64,000 bases of DNA from Polyangiaceae bacterium. GTDB taxonomy: Bacteria; Myxococcota_A; Polyangia; Polyangiales; Polyangiaceae. The notes below the pieces were generated by a model that did no database searches, was not told the origin of the DNA, and was given only the letters and a program-made list of their open reading frames with translations. Positions within the stretch are counted from its first letter, which is position 1, and each line of letters begins with the position of its first letter. The DNA lies in assembly GCA_029261965.1 (NCBI GenBank), contig JAJDAH010000209.1, forward strand, positions 1 through 64,000, given 5' to 3'. The position numbers and the translations under genes were made by a program. Shown here one piece after another: positions 55,318-64,000 of this stretch.

Positions 55318-56513
55318 GCGACGAAAAGAAACCGCTCGCCGGTTCCACCGACGCCGTGCACGCGGGCACCAACTACGACCGACCGCACCGCGCGATCGTT
55401 CGAGAGATCGCGCAGACCGCGACATACACCTGGCACGAGACCGCGGACCTCGAGCGCTTCATGAGCGGCGAGGACTCCGACACCGACAGGATCGAATACG
55501 GTCGGTATGGAAATCCAACGGTCCGCGAGCTCGAGGAACGACTCGCCGCTCTCGAACTCGTCGACGACGCTCTGGCATTTTCGAGCGGAATGGCCGCGAT
55601 CACGACGACCATTCTCACCCTGACGAAACAGGGCGACCACATCGTGCTCTTTCGTGATTGCTATCGCCGAACGCGCCAGTTCGTCTCGACGATGCTCGGG
55701 AAGTTCGGCATCGAGCACACCCTGGTGGACAGCGGCGATCTCGACGGACTCGACAAAGCCATCCAGAAGAACACCAAGCTCGTCATCAGCGAGTCACCGA
55801 CGAACCCGTATCTCGACTGCCTGGACCTCGAGCGGTTCGTCGAGGTCGTGAAGTCTCACGGTCGCATCCGCACGATGATCGACGCGACGTTCGCAACCCC
55901 GGTCAACTGCCGACCTGCCTCCTACGGGATAGACCTCGTCGTGCACAGCGCGACCAAGTATCTCGCCGGTCACAACGACGTGCTCGGCGGATTGGTCGCC
56001 GGCCCGAGCCACATCATCTCGCTCGTGCGAGAGCACCGTGACGTGATGGGCGGCGTGCTCGACCCGCACGCAGCATTCCTCATCGCTCGTGGCTTGAAGA
56101 CCCTCGGCGTGCGCGTGGACCGACAGAACACCAACGCCATGCGAATCGCGGAGATGCTGAGCCAGCACAAGAAAGTAGAGAAGGTTTTCTATCCGTCGCT
56201 CGAAAGCCACCGCTCACACGCCGTCGCAAAAAAACAAATGCGCGGCTTCGGCGGGGTGGTCAGCTTCGTCGTCGCCGGAGGCCGCCAGGCAGCGACCCGC
56301 GCGGTAGACGGGTGCCGGATCGCCAAGATCGCATCGAGCCTCGGGGGTGTGGAGACGCTCATCGAACAGCCGGCCATCATGAGTTACTTCGAGCTGTCAC
56401 CGGAGGAACTGGCCGCGGTCGGCATTCTCCCCGGGCTCATCCGTTTGAGCCTCGGGATCGAGGACACGGAAGATCTCGTCCGGGATCTTTCTCGCGCGCT
56501 CGACGAGGCCTGA
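55314..56513 (+). CDS. Cys/Met metabolism PLP enzyme (cystathionine gamma-synthase family)
   Basis: A 399-residue PLP enzyme of the trans-sulfuration family (fold type I). Visible blocks are EYGRYGNPTVRELEERLAALE (phosphate-binding Tyr/Arg region), FSSGMAAITTTILTL, ESPTNPYLDCLDL, MIDATFATPVNCRP, the PLP-binding Lys215 in HSATKYLAGHNDVLGG and GVETLIEQPAIMSY near the end. Members make cystathionine from O-acyl-homoserine plus Cys, or cleave it. The exact reaction cannot be fixed by eye. Its ATG overlaps the proS stop (ATGA), so it is translated with proS, an uncommon pairing. Confidence 0.92.
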   Translation: MSDEKKPLAGSTDAVHAGTNYDRPHRAIVREIAQTATYTWHETADLERFMSGEDSDTDRIEYGRYGNPTVRELEERLAALELVDDALAFSSGMAAITTTILTLTKQGDHIVLFRDCYRRTRQFVSTMLGKFGIEHTLVDSGDLDGLDKAIQKNTKLVISESPTNPYLDCLDLERFVEVVKSHGRIRTMIDATFATPVNCRPASYGIDLVVHSATKYLAGHNDVLGGLVAGPSHIISLVREHRDVMGGVLDPHAAFLIARGLKTLGVRVDRQNTNAMRIAEMLSQHKKVEKVFYPSLESHRSHAVAKKQMRGFGGVVSFVVAGGRQAATRAVDGCRIAKIASSLGGVETLIEQPAIMSYFELSPEELAAVGILPGLIRLSLGIEDTEDLVRDLSRALDEA

Positions 56514-56523
56514 GGTCGAGCTC

Positions 56524-57708
56524 ATGCGGCTCTGCGTGCTCGCGACCTCGAGCGCGCTCGCGTGCACGACACCTCCGCCCCAGCCCGCCACGCCCCCGAT
56601 CGCGGCCAACCGCCCGGAAATAGCGGCCGCTCCGGAGGTCGGTCCGAGTCCCGAGCAGCCGATCGACTCGGGGGAGAAACACGACCCTGCGCGAATGACG
56701 CCCGTCGAAGTCGGTGGGCTCGTGGTGAGCGAGGTGTTCGTGCTCGACGGCGCCCAGCTAGCCACCGATGGACGCCGGCTCGTGCGAATCGATCGCCCCA
56801 CGAAGAGGAACGTCTCCATCGGCCTTCCGGCTCCCGGAGCCACGGGCTCCGGAATCGAAGCGGTCGCCGGCAGGTGGCCACACTCCGCATGGCTCGCCCA
56901 TCTCGAGATGCCCGCGAACAAGGCCGCACCGGCGATGTCGAGACTCTACCGCTGGACGGAAACCTCTTGGCAGCCGACTCGCGTGTTCGATCGAAGGGGC
57001 GCCCGCGTCTCGGTGTTGCTCGCGCGCGAGCGCCATCCGTCAGTCGCGCTTCGCAGCGCTTACCCGCCGGAAAAGCTGGCGTCTACGCCCCCCACGCTCT
57101 TGCCGCTGAGTGCTCGCGTGCGACGGACGGCCACGGTCGAAATTTTCGCGCGCTGGAGCGGAGACGCAGCACCCACGGGTGAAGTCTTCATCGGCGGCGG
57201 TCGACGGACGGCCCCGGAGTCTCCCTACCAACCGCTCGTGCAACGCTTCGACGCGCTGCTCAGATCTTCCACGGTCGATACTCTCCCCCTCGAAGGGCAC
57301 CAGCAAGGACGAATCGCGGCCGTGTGCGCTGCGTCGCCGAGCGACGTGCTCGCCGTGGGCACCGTCGAGTCGGTGGCGGTGGGGCACGACGTGCCCGCTC
57401 GATGGCAATTCGACGGGGCGAAGTGGGACCTCGGTGTCCTGCCGGCTGGAGCACCTCCATGGGGAGTGGCCTGCAGCCGGGATAGCGAAGTTTGGATCGG
57501 CGATGGTGCAACTCTTCGCCGCTTCGGGAAGACCGAGCAGCTGGCCTCGCTCAGCATCCCCCGAGCACTACTCCCGGAGCGATTCTGGGTCGCTGGACCA
57601 CGCACGCTCTGGTTGTGGGGGCGCAGCCGGACGAACCAACACGCAACCCTCTTGAGGATCGAGGAAGCGAAGACCGGGCTCGGTCCGGCGCTCGGACCGA
57701 GTCGCTGA
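56524..57708 (+). CDS. Putative lipoprotein with propeller-like repeats
   Basis: A 394-residue protein that starts 10 bp after the PLP enzyme. A very short signal sequence ends in lipobox SALACT (Cys14), followed by a Pro/Ala-rich spacer to ~60. The rest has repeated short strands with Trp (RLYRWTETSWQPTRVFDRRGARVSVLL, ALRSAYPPEKLA, ARWQFDGAKWDLGVLPAGAPPWGVACSRDSEVWIGDGATLRRFGK, FWVAGPRTLWLWGRS) that resemble propeller blades found in myxobacterial surface proteins. There is no catalytic signature. It may be co-transcribed with proS. Confidence 0.62.
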   Translation: MRLCVLATSSALACTTPPPQPATPPIAANRPEIAAAPEVGPSPEQPIDSGEKHDPARMTPVEVGGLVVSEVFVLDGAQLATDGRRLVRIDRPTKRNVSIGLPAPGATGSGIEAVAGRWPHSAWLAHLEMPANKAAPAMSRLYRWTETSWQPTRVFDRRGARVSVLLARERHPSVALRSAYPPEKLASTPPTLLPLSARVRRTATVEIFARWSGDAAPTGEVFIGGGRRTAPESPYQPLVQRFDALLRSSTVDTLPLEGHQQGRIAAVCAASPSDVLAVGTVESVAVGHDVPARWQFDGAKWDLGVLPAGAPPWGVACSRDSEVWIGDGATLRRFGKTEQLASLSIPRALLPERFWVAGPRTLWLWGRSRTNQHATLLRIEEAKTGLGPALGPSR

Positions 57709-57777
57709 CGCCGCGTCGGTAGGTCCGTGCCGACGCGGAGGCTTGCGCGCAGGCAAACGACCTCGTAGGAACGACAC

Positions 57778-58329
57778 ATGACTCGATGGACGCTGATGAG
57801 TTGCATCCTGATGGTCGGCTGCGGGGGATCGGGCGCTCCGGCAGACACGGCCGACGACGTCACCGCCCCGGTCGAGGACGATTCCTCCGATTCGGCGCCG
57901 GCGGAAAGGACCGAGGGCTCGAACGAGGGCGCCGAGGAAGAGGCTCCAGCCGATGATGCCGTTGGGGCGGCGTCGAACGAAGACATCAAGGCGGTGCTTC
58001 AACTCGTCGTCGACGACCCGGAGCTCGACAAGTATCTGCACCTCGGCGAGCCTGGTCGCTTCCCCCTCGCGGTCTCGACGCGAAACTTCCCCGACGGCAT
58101 CGAGCTGGTGAAAGCGACCAAACCGGTGCGGATGGTCGACACCCCGGGTCCCAAGGACAAGGCCCTGCTGGTCTTCACCCAAGTCGACGTCACCGGGAAA
58201 ACCGCGACGATCAAGTACCGGTACGACATCGAGGGAATCAAGGGCACGGCGATCCTCGAAAAGGGCGAGTTCGGCTGGGAGATCAAGAACAGCCGACAGG
58301 TCGAGCACCGCATCGAACGCTCGAAGTGA
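57778..58329 (+). CDS. Small acidic lipoprotein, unknown function
   Basis: A 183-residue protein. The signal sequence MTRWTLMSCILMVGCGG has a lipobox at Cys15. An acidic low-complexity linker (~20-60, rich in Asp/Glu/Ala) leads to a ~110-residue domain: ALLVFTQVDVTGKTATIKYRYDIEGIKGTAILEKGEFGWEIKNSRQVEHR. That pattern of strands looks like a small NTF2-like or lipocalin-like beta fold, though I cannot assign one. Same strand as the preceding lipoprotein, 69 bp apart. Confidence 0.62.
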   Translation: MTRWTLMSCILMVGCGGSGAPADTADDVTAPVEDDSSDSAPAERTEGSNEGAEEEAPADDAVGAASNEDIKAVLQLVVDDPELDKYLHLGEPGRFPLAVSTRNFPDGIELVKATKPVRMVDTPGPKDKALLVFTQVDVTGKTATIKYRYDIEGIKGTAILEKGEFGWEIKNSRQVEHRIERSK

Positions 58330-58534
58330 CAGCTGTCAGCCGAAGGCTGCACCAAACGCTCCTGCAGCACTTCGTAACTCACTGGAATCACTAGCTCTTG
58401 TGACGGCACGAGGAGTGCAATGCCGCCGCTCAGGAGGCAATCCAGTGAAGCACTCGAATCGGCCCAAAGGTCACAAGCTCGGTCTCAGAAATCCCCCTCT
58501 TCCCCGCGGCGAACGCTCGGCGAGGAGCCGGTAG

Positions 58535-59386
58535 ATGGCCATCGAAGGTCCGCTCTGGGCGACATGGCTCGAGGTTCTGGCGTTCGACCTCGGACGCTAC
58601 GTGGTGTTCGCGGGAGCCGCGTTCCTTTTCTTCTGGGTGTGGAAACGCGAGCAGTTCATACCGCGACGCATCCAGAAAAAGTTCCCCAAGGCGGCGCGCC
58701 TTCACTTCGAACTCCGCTACTCGATGCTCACCGCGCTCATCTTCTCTTTCGTCGGGCTGGGCGTTCGCCTGGGCATCGATGCCGGCGTCTTCAACGTCTA
58801 CGCGAACATCAGCGACTACGGCTGGGGCTACTTCGCCCTGAGCGTCGCGGTCTTGATCCTCTTTCAGGACGCGTACTTCTACTGGACGCATCGCGCGATG
58901 CACCACCCGAAGCTCTTCCGCTGGACTCACGCGGTTCACCATCGCTCGAGCAATCCGTCGCCTTGGGCGTCGTACTCCTTCGCCCCAGCCGAGGCCCTGA
59001 CCCACGCGGCGGTGGTCCCGCTCGCGCTCGTGTTCATGCCGGCGCACCAGATCGCTCTGGCCCTGTTCCTCACCTACATGATCGTTCGAAACGTGCTCGG
59101 CCACCTCGGGATCGAGCTGATGCCCAAGAGCTTCACCCGCAACGCCGTGGGCGAATGGCACACGACGACCACCCACCACGACATGCACCACCGCAACACC
59201 CGCTCGAACTTCGGCCTCTACTTCACGTTTTGGGACCGGCTGATGGGCACGACGAATCCCGGCTATGAAGCCGAGTTCGATCGCGTGACCGTGCCTCGGC
59301 TACTCGGAGACGCGCCCGAGCTCACCCGGCGTGGGCGAAGAAGCTCGTCCACATCTCCTTGTGCGGCAGGTCTTTCACATCGTTGA
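58535..59386 (+). CDS. Sterol desaturase/fatty acid hydroxylase family membrane enzyme
   Basis: A 283-residue integral membrane di-iron enzyme. After four hydrophobic segments it shows the His-box set: HRAMHH (~130), WTHAVHHRSSNP and HTTTTHHDMHHRNT. It also has YWTH and LYFTFWDRLMGTTNPGYEAEFDRV, typical of the C-5 sterol desaturase/ERG3-like and fatty-acid hydroxylase superfamily. The substrate is unknown; sterol-related lipids are known in some myxobacteria. The 3' end overlaps the convergent beta-lactamase-fold gene by 65 bp. Confidence 0.92.
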   Translation: MAIEGPLWATWLEVLAFDLGRYVVFAGAAFLFFWVWKREQFIPRRIQKKFPKAARLHFELRYSMLTALIFSFVGLGVRLGIDAGVFNVYANISDYGWGYFALSVAVLILFQDAYFYWTHRAMHHPKLFRWTHAVHHRSSNPSPWASYSFAPAEALTHAAVVPLALVFMPAHQIALALFLTYMIVRNVLGHLGIELMPKSFTRNAVGEWHTTTTHHDMHHRNTRSNFGLYFTFWDRLMGTTNPGYEAEFDRVTVPRLLGDAPELTRRGRRSSSTSPCAAGLSHR

Positions 59387-60767
59387 GCATCTCGGGGAGC
59401 TTGTTGCCGATGTCCAGAATCAAACCGAGGAAGTCTTCGTGCGGAGCCGGCCGCATGTGCACGTAGATCGTCTGGGTGCTCGGAACGACATCGAGAAAAT
59501 TCTGCCCGAACCCGAGCCCCATGTAGAGATCGGCCGGCGCCCCGGGAAACAGCACGCCGGGCTGCGCCTCCTGACCCGAGTTCTGCGCCGGCGCGTAGCC
59601 GTTGAGCCACCAGTAGTTGTTGTGCGCCTGGTTCGGCGACGCCGGGTCGGGGTGCGTGGACACGTGTACCCACTCGGGGCTGATGATCTGCTGGCCGTTC
59701 CACTGGCCGTTGTGCATGTACAGGTAGCCGAGGCGAGCCATGTCGCGACAGGTGACGTTGACGCCCATGAAGATCGCCGGGTTGCCAGCCGGATCTCGGA
59801 ACCAGAAGGTCCGAGAGTCGAATCCCATGGGGCCCCACAAATATTGCTGGGCGTACTGCTCGGCGTCGAGCCCGGTCGCCGCCTTGATGATCGGCTCGAA
59901 CGTCTGCACCGTCATGTTGCTGTACTCGTAGGTGCTACCCGGCGGCTTGACGATCGGACGATTGAGCGAAGACTCGGTGAAGTTCGCGCTCGTGACCGAG
60001 AACACGTTGTCACCCAAGAACTCGAACTGCGCACCCTGGGTCATGTTGAGCAACTGGCGGAGCGTGATGTTCTCCTTGTCCGTGCCCTTCCACGACGGGA
60101 TGTAGTCTGAGGCTTTCTCTTCCACACTCGTGATCTCGCCGCGCAGAAGCATGATCCCGACCAGCGTGCCGACGAACGATTTCGCGATGGACCACGACTT
60201 GTGAAGGTCCTGGGGTCCAGTCCCGTTGTAGTAAGCCTCGTAAACGAGCTTGCCTTCGCGGATGACCACGGTGCACAGGCCGCCGAAGTTGGCGGAGTAC
60301 TGCGCGGCAGCGTCGAGCATCTGCCGATTCATGCCGAACTCTTCGGGCGTGCCGATGGGCCAATCCGGCGCAGGGTAGAAACCAGCTCCCCCGCCCATAC
60401 CTGGCGGAGGCGCACCTCCGACTCCACCCGTGCCCGGAGGAGGCGGAGGAGCTCCCCCGCCCGAGCCACCGGCGCCACCAGTCCCCCCCGGGGTTCCAGG
60501 ACTGCCGGGAGTTCCAGGATTGCCGGGGGCTCCAGGATTACCGGGGTTTGTAGGGGTCCCGGGGCTGCCGGGCCCCGCCGGGTTTCCGGGGAGCCCGCAT
60601 ACCGAATTGCAAGTGGCTGAGTCGCCGCCGGCACACAGACAACCCTGGGCGCAGCTCGCCGGAGCTTCGCAACTGTCGAACCCGCTCGGCGTGGGTGAGT
60701 CGGTTCCGCCGCAAGCGACGAGAATCAGTGAAGCAGCCGAAGCGACGATCGAGGCTATTTTTCGCAT
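59322..60767 (-). CDS. Beta-lactamase-fold serine hydrolase lipoprotein with collagen-like linker
   Basis: A 481-residue protein. Lipobox ILVACG (Cys19) is followed by a short Cys-rich stretch (~33-57) and a collagen-like Gly-x-Pro region (~60-98, GNPGAPGNPGTPGSP) continuing into a Gly/Pro linker to ~130. The catalytic domain is class C beta-lactamase/D,D-peptidase-like: Ser193-x-x-Lys196 (WSIAKS), Tyr282-x-Asn284 (YEYSNM), and C-terminal STQTIYVHMRPAP. Family members hydrolyse esters, amides or peptidoglycan; resistance is not implied. Probably outer-membrane or surface located. It converges with the desaturase gene. Confidence 0.88.
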   Translation of the reverse strand: MRKIASIVASAASLILVACGGTDSPTPSGFDSCEAPASCAQGCLCAGGDSATCNSVCGLPGNPAGPGSPGTPTNPGNPGAPGNPGTPGSPGTPGGTGGAGGSGGGAPPPPPGTGGVGGAPPPGMGGGAGFYPAPDWPIGTPEEFGMNRQMLDAAAQYSANFGGLCTVVIREGKLVYEAYYNGTGPQDLHKSWSIAKSFVGTLVGIMLLRGEITSVEEKASDYIPSWKGTDKENITLRQLLNMTQGAQFEFLGDNVFSVTSANFTESSLNRPIVKPPGSTYEYSNMTVQTFEPIIKAATGLDAEQYAQQYLWGPMGFDSRTFWFRDPAGNPAIFMGVNVTCRDMARLGYLYMHNGQWNGQQIISPEWVHVSTHPDPASPNQAHNNYWWLNGYAPAQNSGQEAQPGVLFPGAPADLYMGLGFGQNFLDVVPSTQTIYVHMRPAPHEDFLGLILDIGNKLPEMLNDVKDLPHKEMWTSFFAHAG

Positions 60768-60911
60768 GGTGGGGGCTCCGTTTTGGGCCCATCAATTACA
60801 TGCCGGCCAGCATGTTCGAGTCCTCGGGGAGACCTGAGGATTCGGTGAGGGCGCCGCTTGCTCGACGGCCCGATTGAAGCTCTCCGGCTCGAGCGGAAAG
60901 CGACTACTCAG

Positions 60912-63900
60912 TCACCGGACCCGCTCGACGTGATCGAGCAGCTGCGCCGCCGATGCGCGCACGGCGTTCATCCCAATCTCCGTGGCCAACTCCAGAGCGC
61001 GCACCACCGCTTCTCTGGCTCGCGGCAGGTCGTCTCGATCGCCGTGCTCGACGAGGACGCGCGCGCGTTGCAGAAGCCCGCGAGCGAGATGAGGTCGCGC
61101 GCCCATCTTGTCGTTCATCTCCCGAGCTTGCTCGAGCAGATCGAGAGCCTCTTCGAAGCGTCGCGCCTCCTCTCCGCGATGGCGCAAAGTCCAAGCGAGC
61201 AGACCGAGATAGTACGCGACCGGTCCACTGTGCACGCGCAACAGACCGTGCACCGTGGCCAAACCTGCATACGGCGTCAACAAATCGTAGAGTTCGCTGC
61301 ACCGCGGAACGTCTTCGAGCGCCGAGCAGGCCACGGCCAACATGCTGAGACTCGTCAGCCAGTGTTCGTCGCGAGGGATCTCACGAAGCGCGCCGACCGC
61401 GTCGAGCTCGACGCGCGCCTCTGCGAGCCGACCACTTTCGGCGTGACCAAAAGCCCTCGCGATCGGTCGGATCCGTCGTGCCCACGGGTACTTTTCTTCG
61501 AAGACGTCGAGCCCTTCGGCAAAAACCTCCGAGTGGCCGCGATCGTGCGCGAGCCAGAGCATCTGCCCGCCGAGAACGACGACTGCCCCAGGGTGCTGAG
61601 CCTGATTCCCTAGCTCGAACGCTTCCTGCATCATCTTTTCGGCCTGGTCGAGCAACCCGTCCGAGAGCGCGCGGCTCGCGCCGAACCACTTGACGACCCA
61701 AAGCTCCGCCGCGCGGCGAAGCTTCTGGCTGATCGCTTCGAGGGCGATGAGCTCGCGGTCCGCGGCGGAGACGTCGCCGAGAGTCATGTGCTCCCCGAAA
61801 CGGTACTCGTGCCCGAGAGCGGCATAACTCGGGTCTCGCGCGCTCGTCGAAAGCGACAGGAGCTCCGCGCCGGTTTCGAGACGCTCTTTGACGTGGTCCG
61901 GACCGAGTCGCGCCCAATATCGAGCCCCGAGGGCGCGCGAGAGCATCTCCGGATCCGTCGACACGCGAGCCAACTCGACCGCTTGTCGGCTGAGCTTCGT
62001 CCGCGAGTCGAGCGACTCGGAATACGGCGGCATGCTCGCGAGCCGACTGAGCACGCCCGCACGCAAGCCCGGGTCCCCGTCGTCGCCCAGAGCTTTCCGC
62101 GCTTCTTCCAACAGTTCGTAGAGCGAGTCGTCGTTGGGCATTCCGAAGTAGTCGAGCGGCCCGCCGAACAAGAGCGCAGCCTTCGCCAGTCGCTCGGGCA
62201 AAACAAGCTCGCGCGCCAGCTCGGCGACGCGAGCGAACGTCTCGCGGGCAGCTCGCCGTTCGCCCGCGTTGGATTGAGCACGCCCCAAGTTGAGTAGTAC
62301 GTCGCAGCGTGTATCCCCGTCGACAGCCTCGAGCTCCATCGCCTCGACGACCCGACCGTAGTGCTGCGCCGCTTCTTCGTAGCTCAACAGATCGCTGGCA
62401 CGCTGGGCTGCTCGGATCCCGAAAAGAACGGCCTTTTTTACGTCGCCGCCGGGGGCGGCCTGAAAAAAGTGGTGGGCGACCTCGGCGAGATGTGGACCCA
62501 AGTTGGAAGCGTGCGCGTGCTCCAGCACCTCCCCTATTCGCCGGTGCAGCCCCACCCGCCTCACGATGGACAGCTCTTCGTAGAGCGTTTCTCGGATGAG
62601 GGCGTGGCTAAAGGAATAGCCGCCGGTCGCCCCGCGTGGTTCGACCACGACGCGGTGACGCGCGGCTTCGTCGAGCAGCTCGAGCATTCGCTCGCTGGGC
62701 ATTTCGAGAACCCGCTCGAGCACGCCAGGAGAAAAGTAGCGACCAATGACGGAGGCCACCGCGAGCACTTGGTTGCACTCGTCGCTCAGGCCGTTGAGAC
62801 GGCGGCCGAGCGCCTCGCGCACACCTTCGGGCAACGCCAGCTCTGCGGCCGCGACTCTCGACTCGAGTTTGCCTTCGTGGACGAGCAGACGAACGACTTC
62901 CTCCATGAAAAAAGGGTTTCCCTCGGTCATGCGATGCACCGCTGTGGCGAGGTCTGGGCGCGCTCCCTTTTTCGAGATGGCGTCGACGTAGTCGGCGACA
63001 TCTCGCTCCCCCAGGCCCTTGAGGGCGAAGCGTGCGTAGCTGCGCTCTCGAGCGAGTTCGCCGAGGATCTCGCTCAACGGATGCTGCCGCCCGAGCTCGA
63101 CGTCGCGGTAGGTCCCCAGCACCAACAAGTGCATGTCGGCGAGCTCTCGCGCGACGAACCGAAGCAAAATGAGCGACGACTTGTCGGCCCAATGCAGATC
63201 GTCGATCAAGAGCACGACCGTGCGCTCGCGAGTCGCCCTCGCGAAGAACCTCGTGATGGTGTCGAAAAGTCGAAACCGAGCCTCGGCTGGCCCGAGCGGT
63301 CGGAGTTCCGCACGAAGCTCCGGCCGCTCCTTCGACAGCTCGGGCACCAGCTCGGCGATGCCGTCCTCCGACGCGCGGTGTCGAAGCTCGCTAGCCTCCG
63401 AAGCGGAGCGCAGGATCTGAACCCAGGGCCAGAGAGATGGCGCCCCCTCGCCCTCATGGCAGCGTCCGGTCAGGACGATTGCGCCGCGCGCGTGGGCGCG
63501 CAAGGCGAGCTCGCTTGCCGTGCGCGTCTTGCCGATGCCGGGTTCGCCGACGAGCAGTACCAACCGGCCAAGCCCCTCGAACGCGTCATCGAGTGCCGAG
63601 CCGAGGGAACCCATCGCGTCGTCCCGGCCGACGAACGGCGAATCGTCGGCTACTGCGGGCTCGAGCGACGCGGCGATGTGTTCGACGGGACAAACGAATC
63701 GATAGCCCCGTCCGTGAACCGTCTTGATGATGCGCTGCGCGGACGCGTTGTCCCCGAGTGCCTTGCGCGCGTCGGCGACGTAGCGCGGCAAGACCGAGTC
63801 ACCCTGGGCTCCAGGCCAAAGGGCTTCCAAGAGCTCGTGTTTGGGAACCACCCGGTCACGTCGTTCGAGCAGGTACTTGAGCAGGTCGAACGCCTTGGGC

Positions 63901-63989
63901 TCGATACGGACGACCGTCCCCCTTCGACGAAGCTGGTACAGACCTTCATCCAGCTCGAAGTCGTCGAACCGGTGAACATTGGAAGGCAT
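60912..63989 (-). CDS. Transcriptional regulator: wHTH, AAA ATPase and TPR
   Basis: A 1025-residue protein, complete in the window. An N-terminal OmpR/PhoB-type winged helix is at ~8-100 (FELDEGLYQLRRRGTVVRIEPKAFDLLKYLLERRDRVVPKHELLEALWPG ... IIKTVHGRGYRFVCP). An AAA/STAND-type ATPase follows, with Walker A GEPGIGKT at 148-155 and Walker B VVLLIDDLHWADKSS. The C-terminal ~600 residues are helix pairs of TPR/MalT type (LLNLGRAQSNAGERRAARETFARV, RSLMGRA-like repeats). Such proteins act as signal-integrating activators; the ligand is unknown. No obvious target gene adjoins. Confidence 0.9.
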   Translation of the reverse strand: MPSNVHRFDDFELDEGLYQLRRRGTVVRIEPKAFDLLKYLLERRDRVVPKHELLEALWPGAQGDSVLPRYVADARKALGDNASAQRIIKTVHGRGYRFVCPVEHIAASLEPAVADDSPFVGRDDAMGSLGSALDDAFEGLGRLVLLVGEPGIGKTRTASELALRAHARGAIVLTGRCHEGEGAPSLWPWVQILRSASEASELRHRASEDGIAELVPELSKERPELRAELRPLGPAEARFRLFDTITRFFARATRERTVVLLIDDLHWADKSSLILLRFVARELADMHLLVLGTYRDVELGRQHPLSEILGELARERSYARFALKGLGERDVADYVDAISKKGARPDLATAVHRMTEGNPFFMEEVVRLLVHEGKLESRVAAAELALPEGVREALGRRLNGLSDECNQVLAVASVIGRYFSPGVLERVLEMPSERMLELLDEAARHRVVVEPRGATGGYSFSHALIRETLYEELSIVRRVGLHRRIGEVLEHAHASNLGPHLAEVAHHFFQAAPGGDVKKAVLFGIRAAQRASDLLSYEEAAQHYGRVVEAMELEAVDGDTRCDVLLNLGRAQSNAGERRAARETFARVAELARELVLPERLAKAALLFGGPLDYFGMPNDDSLYELLEEARKALGDDGDPGLRAGVLSRLASMPPYSESLDSRTKLSRQAVELARVSTDPEMLSRALGARYWARLGPDHVKERLETGAELLSLSTSARDPSYAALGHEYRFGEHMTLGDVSAADRELIALEAISQKLRRAAELWVVKWFGASRALSDGLLDQAEKMMQEAFELGNQAQHPGAVVVLGGQMLWLAHDRGHSEVFAEGLDVFEEKYPWARRIRPIARAFGHAESGRLAEARVELDAVGALREIPRDEHWLTSLSMLAVACSALEDVPRCSELYDLLTPYAGLATVHGLLRVHSGPVAYYLGLLAWTLRHRGEEARRFEEALDLLEQAREMNDKMGARPHLARGLLQRARVLVEHGDRDDLPRAREAVVRALELATEIGMNAVRASAAQLLDHVERVR

Positions 63990-64000
63990 GGCTGGTAACC

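Noticed and set aside
58420-59268. A 282-residue frame overlapping the sterol desaturase gene
   Set aside because: It has Arg/Pro/His-rich shadow composition. The desaturase frame has all His boxes and membrane helices.
59322-60767. The SxxK hydrolase as an antibiotic-resistance beta-lactamase
   Set aside because: The fold includes esterases and D,D-peptidases. The long lipoprotein linker and lack of resistance-type context argue against this label.

Overview
The window is high-GC bacterial chromosome with dense genes on both strands and short gaps. It most likely comes from a myxobacterium (Myxococcota, probably a Polyangia-type lineage). Signs of this are two proteins ending in MYXO-CTERM-like tails, many lipoproteins with Gly/Ser/Thr- or Cys-rich linkers behind the lipobox, a Ser/Thr kinase paired with a surface-type protein, an AgmX/PglI-type domain, and a wHTH-AAA-TPR regulator. 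I see no IS element, prophage, CRISPR array or rRNA. Taxonomy is inferred from protein style only.

Region 1 (1-11.8 kb): the tail of a HEAT-repeat protein followed by a cyclic-nucleotide-binding protein; a lipoprotein and an FdhF/YdeP-type molybdopterin oxidoreductase with a YndJ-like membrane protein; an HTTM membrane protein with its partner; a GMC oxidoreductase with a small subunit-like protein; then FdhD, the sulfurtransferase that matures FdhF-type enzymes. Two exported paralogues whose two shared blocks occur in opposite order end at a strong terminator.

Region 2 (11.8-22.4 kb): amidase, haem-binding lipoprotein, GT39-type membrane glycosyltransferase, monomeric NADP isocitrate dehydrogenase and a hybrid histidine kinase. 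A translationally coupled trio (unknown protein, TatD, S24/S26 peptidase-like) follows, then an atypical tRNA-like gene with its own terminator.

Region 3 (22.4-33.1 kb): Gly-rich lipoprotein with a probable propeller, TauD-type dioxygenase, di-haem lipoprotein, Cys-rich lipoprotein, HSL-type esterase, a sirohaem nitrite/sulfite reductase with a small partner, and a large TPR protein.

Region 4 (33.3-52.7 kb), mainly envelope functions: Ser/Thr kinase plus TPR-like exported protein; two tandem Cys-rich lipoproteins with SUMF1-like domains; a YcxB-like protein; the PBP1C and alpha-2-macroglobulin pair; a DUF2330 protein with an inserted AgmX/PglI domain; a Gly-rich lipoprotein and a phospholipase C-like protein.

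Region 5 (52.8-64 kb): VOC protein and proS divergently arranged around three evenly phased palindromes, a cystathionine-synthase family enzyme coupled to proS, two lipoproteins, a sterol-desaturase family enzyme, a beta-lactamase-fold lipoprotein with a collagen-like linker, and a large wHTH-AAA-TPR regulator.

The most unusual items are the three 21-bp-phased palindromes (53489-53545), the tRNA-like gene (22031-22103), the permuted paralogues (9826-11741), the DUF2330/AgmX fusion (47301-49187) and the SUMF1-like pair lacking catalytic cysteines (35795-39655).
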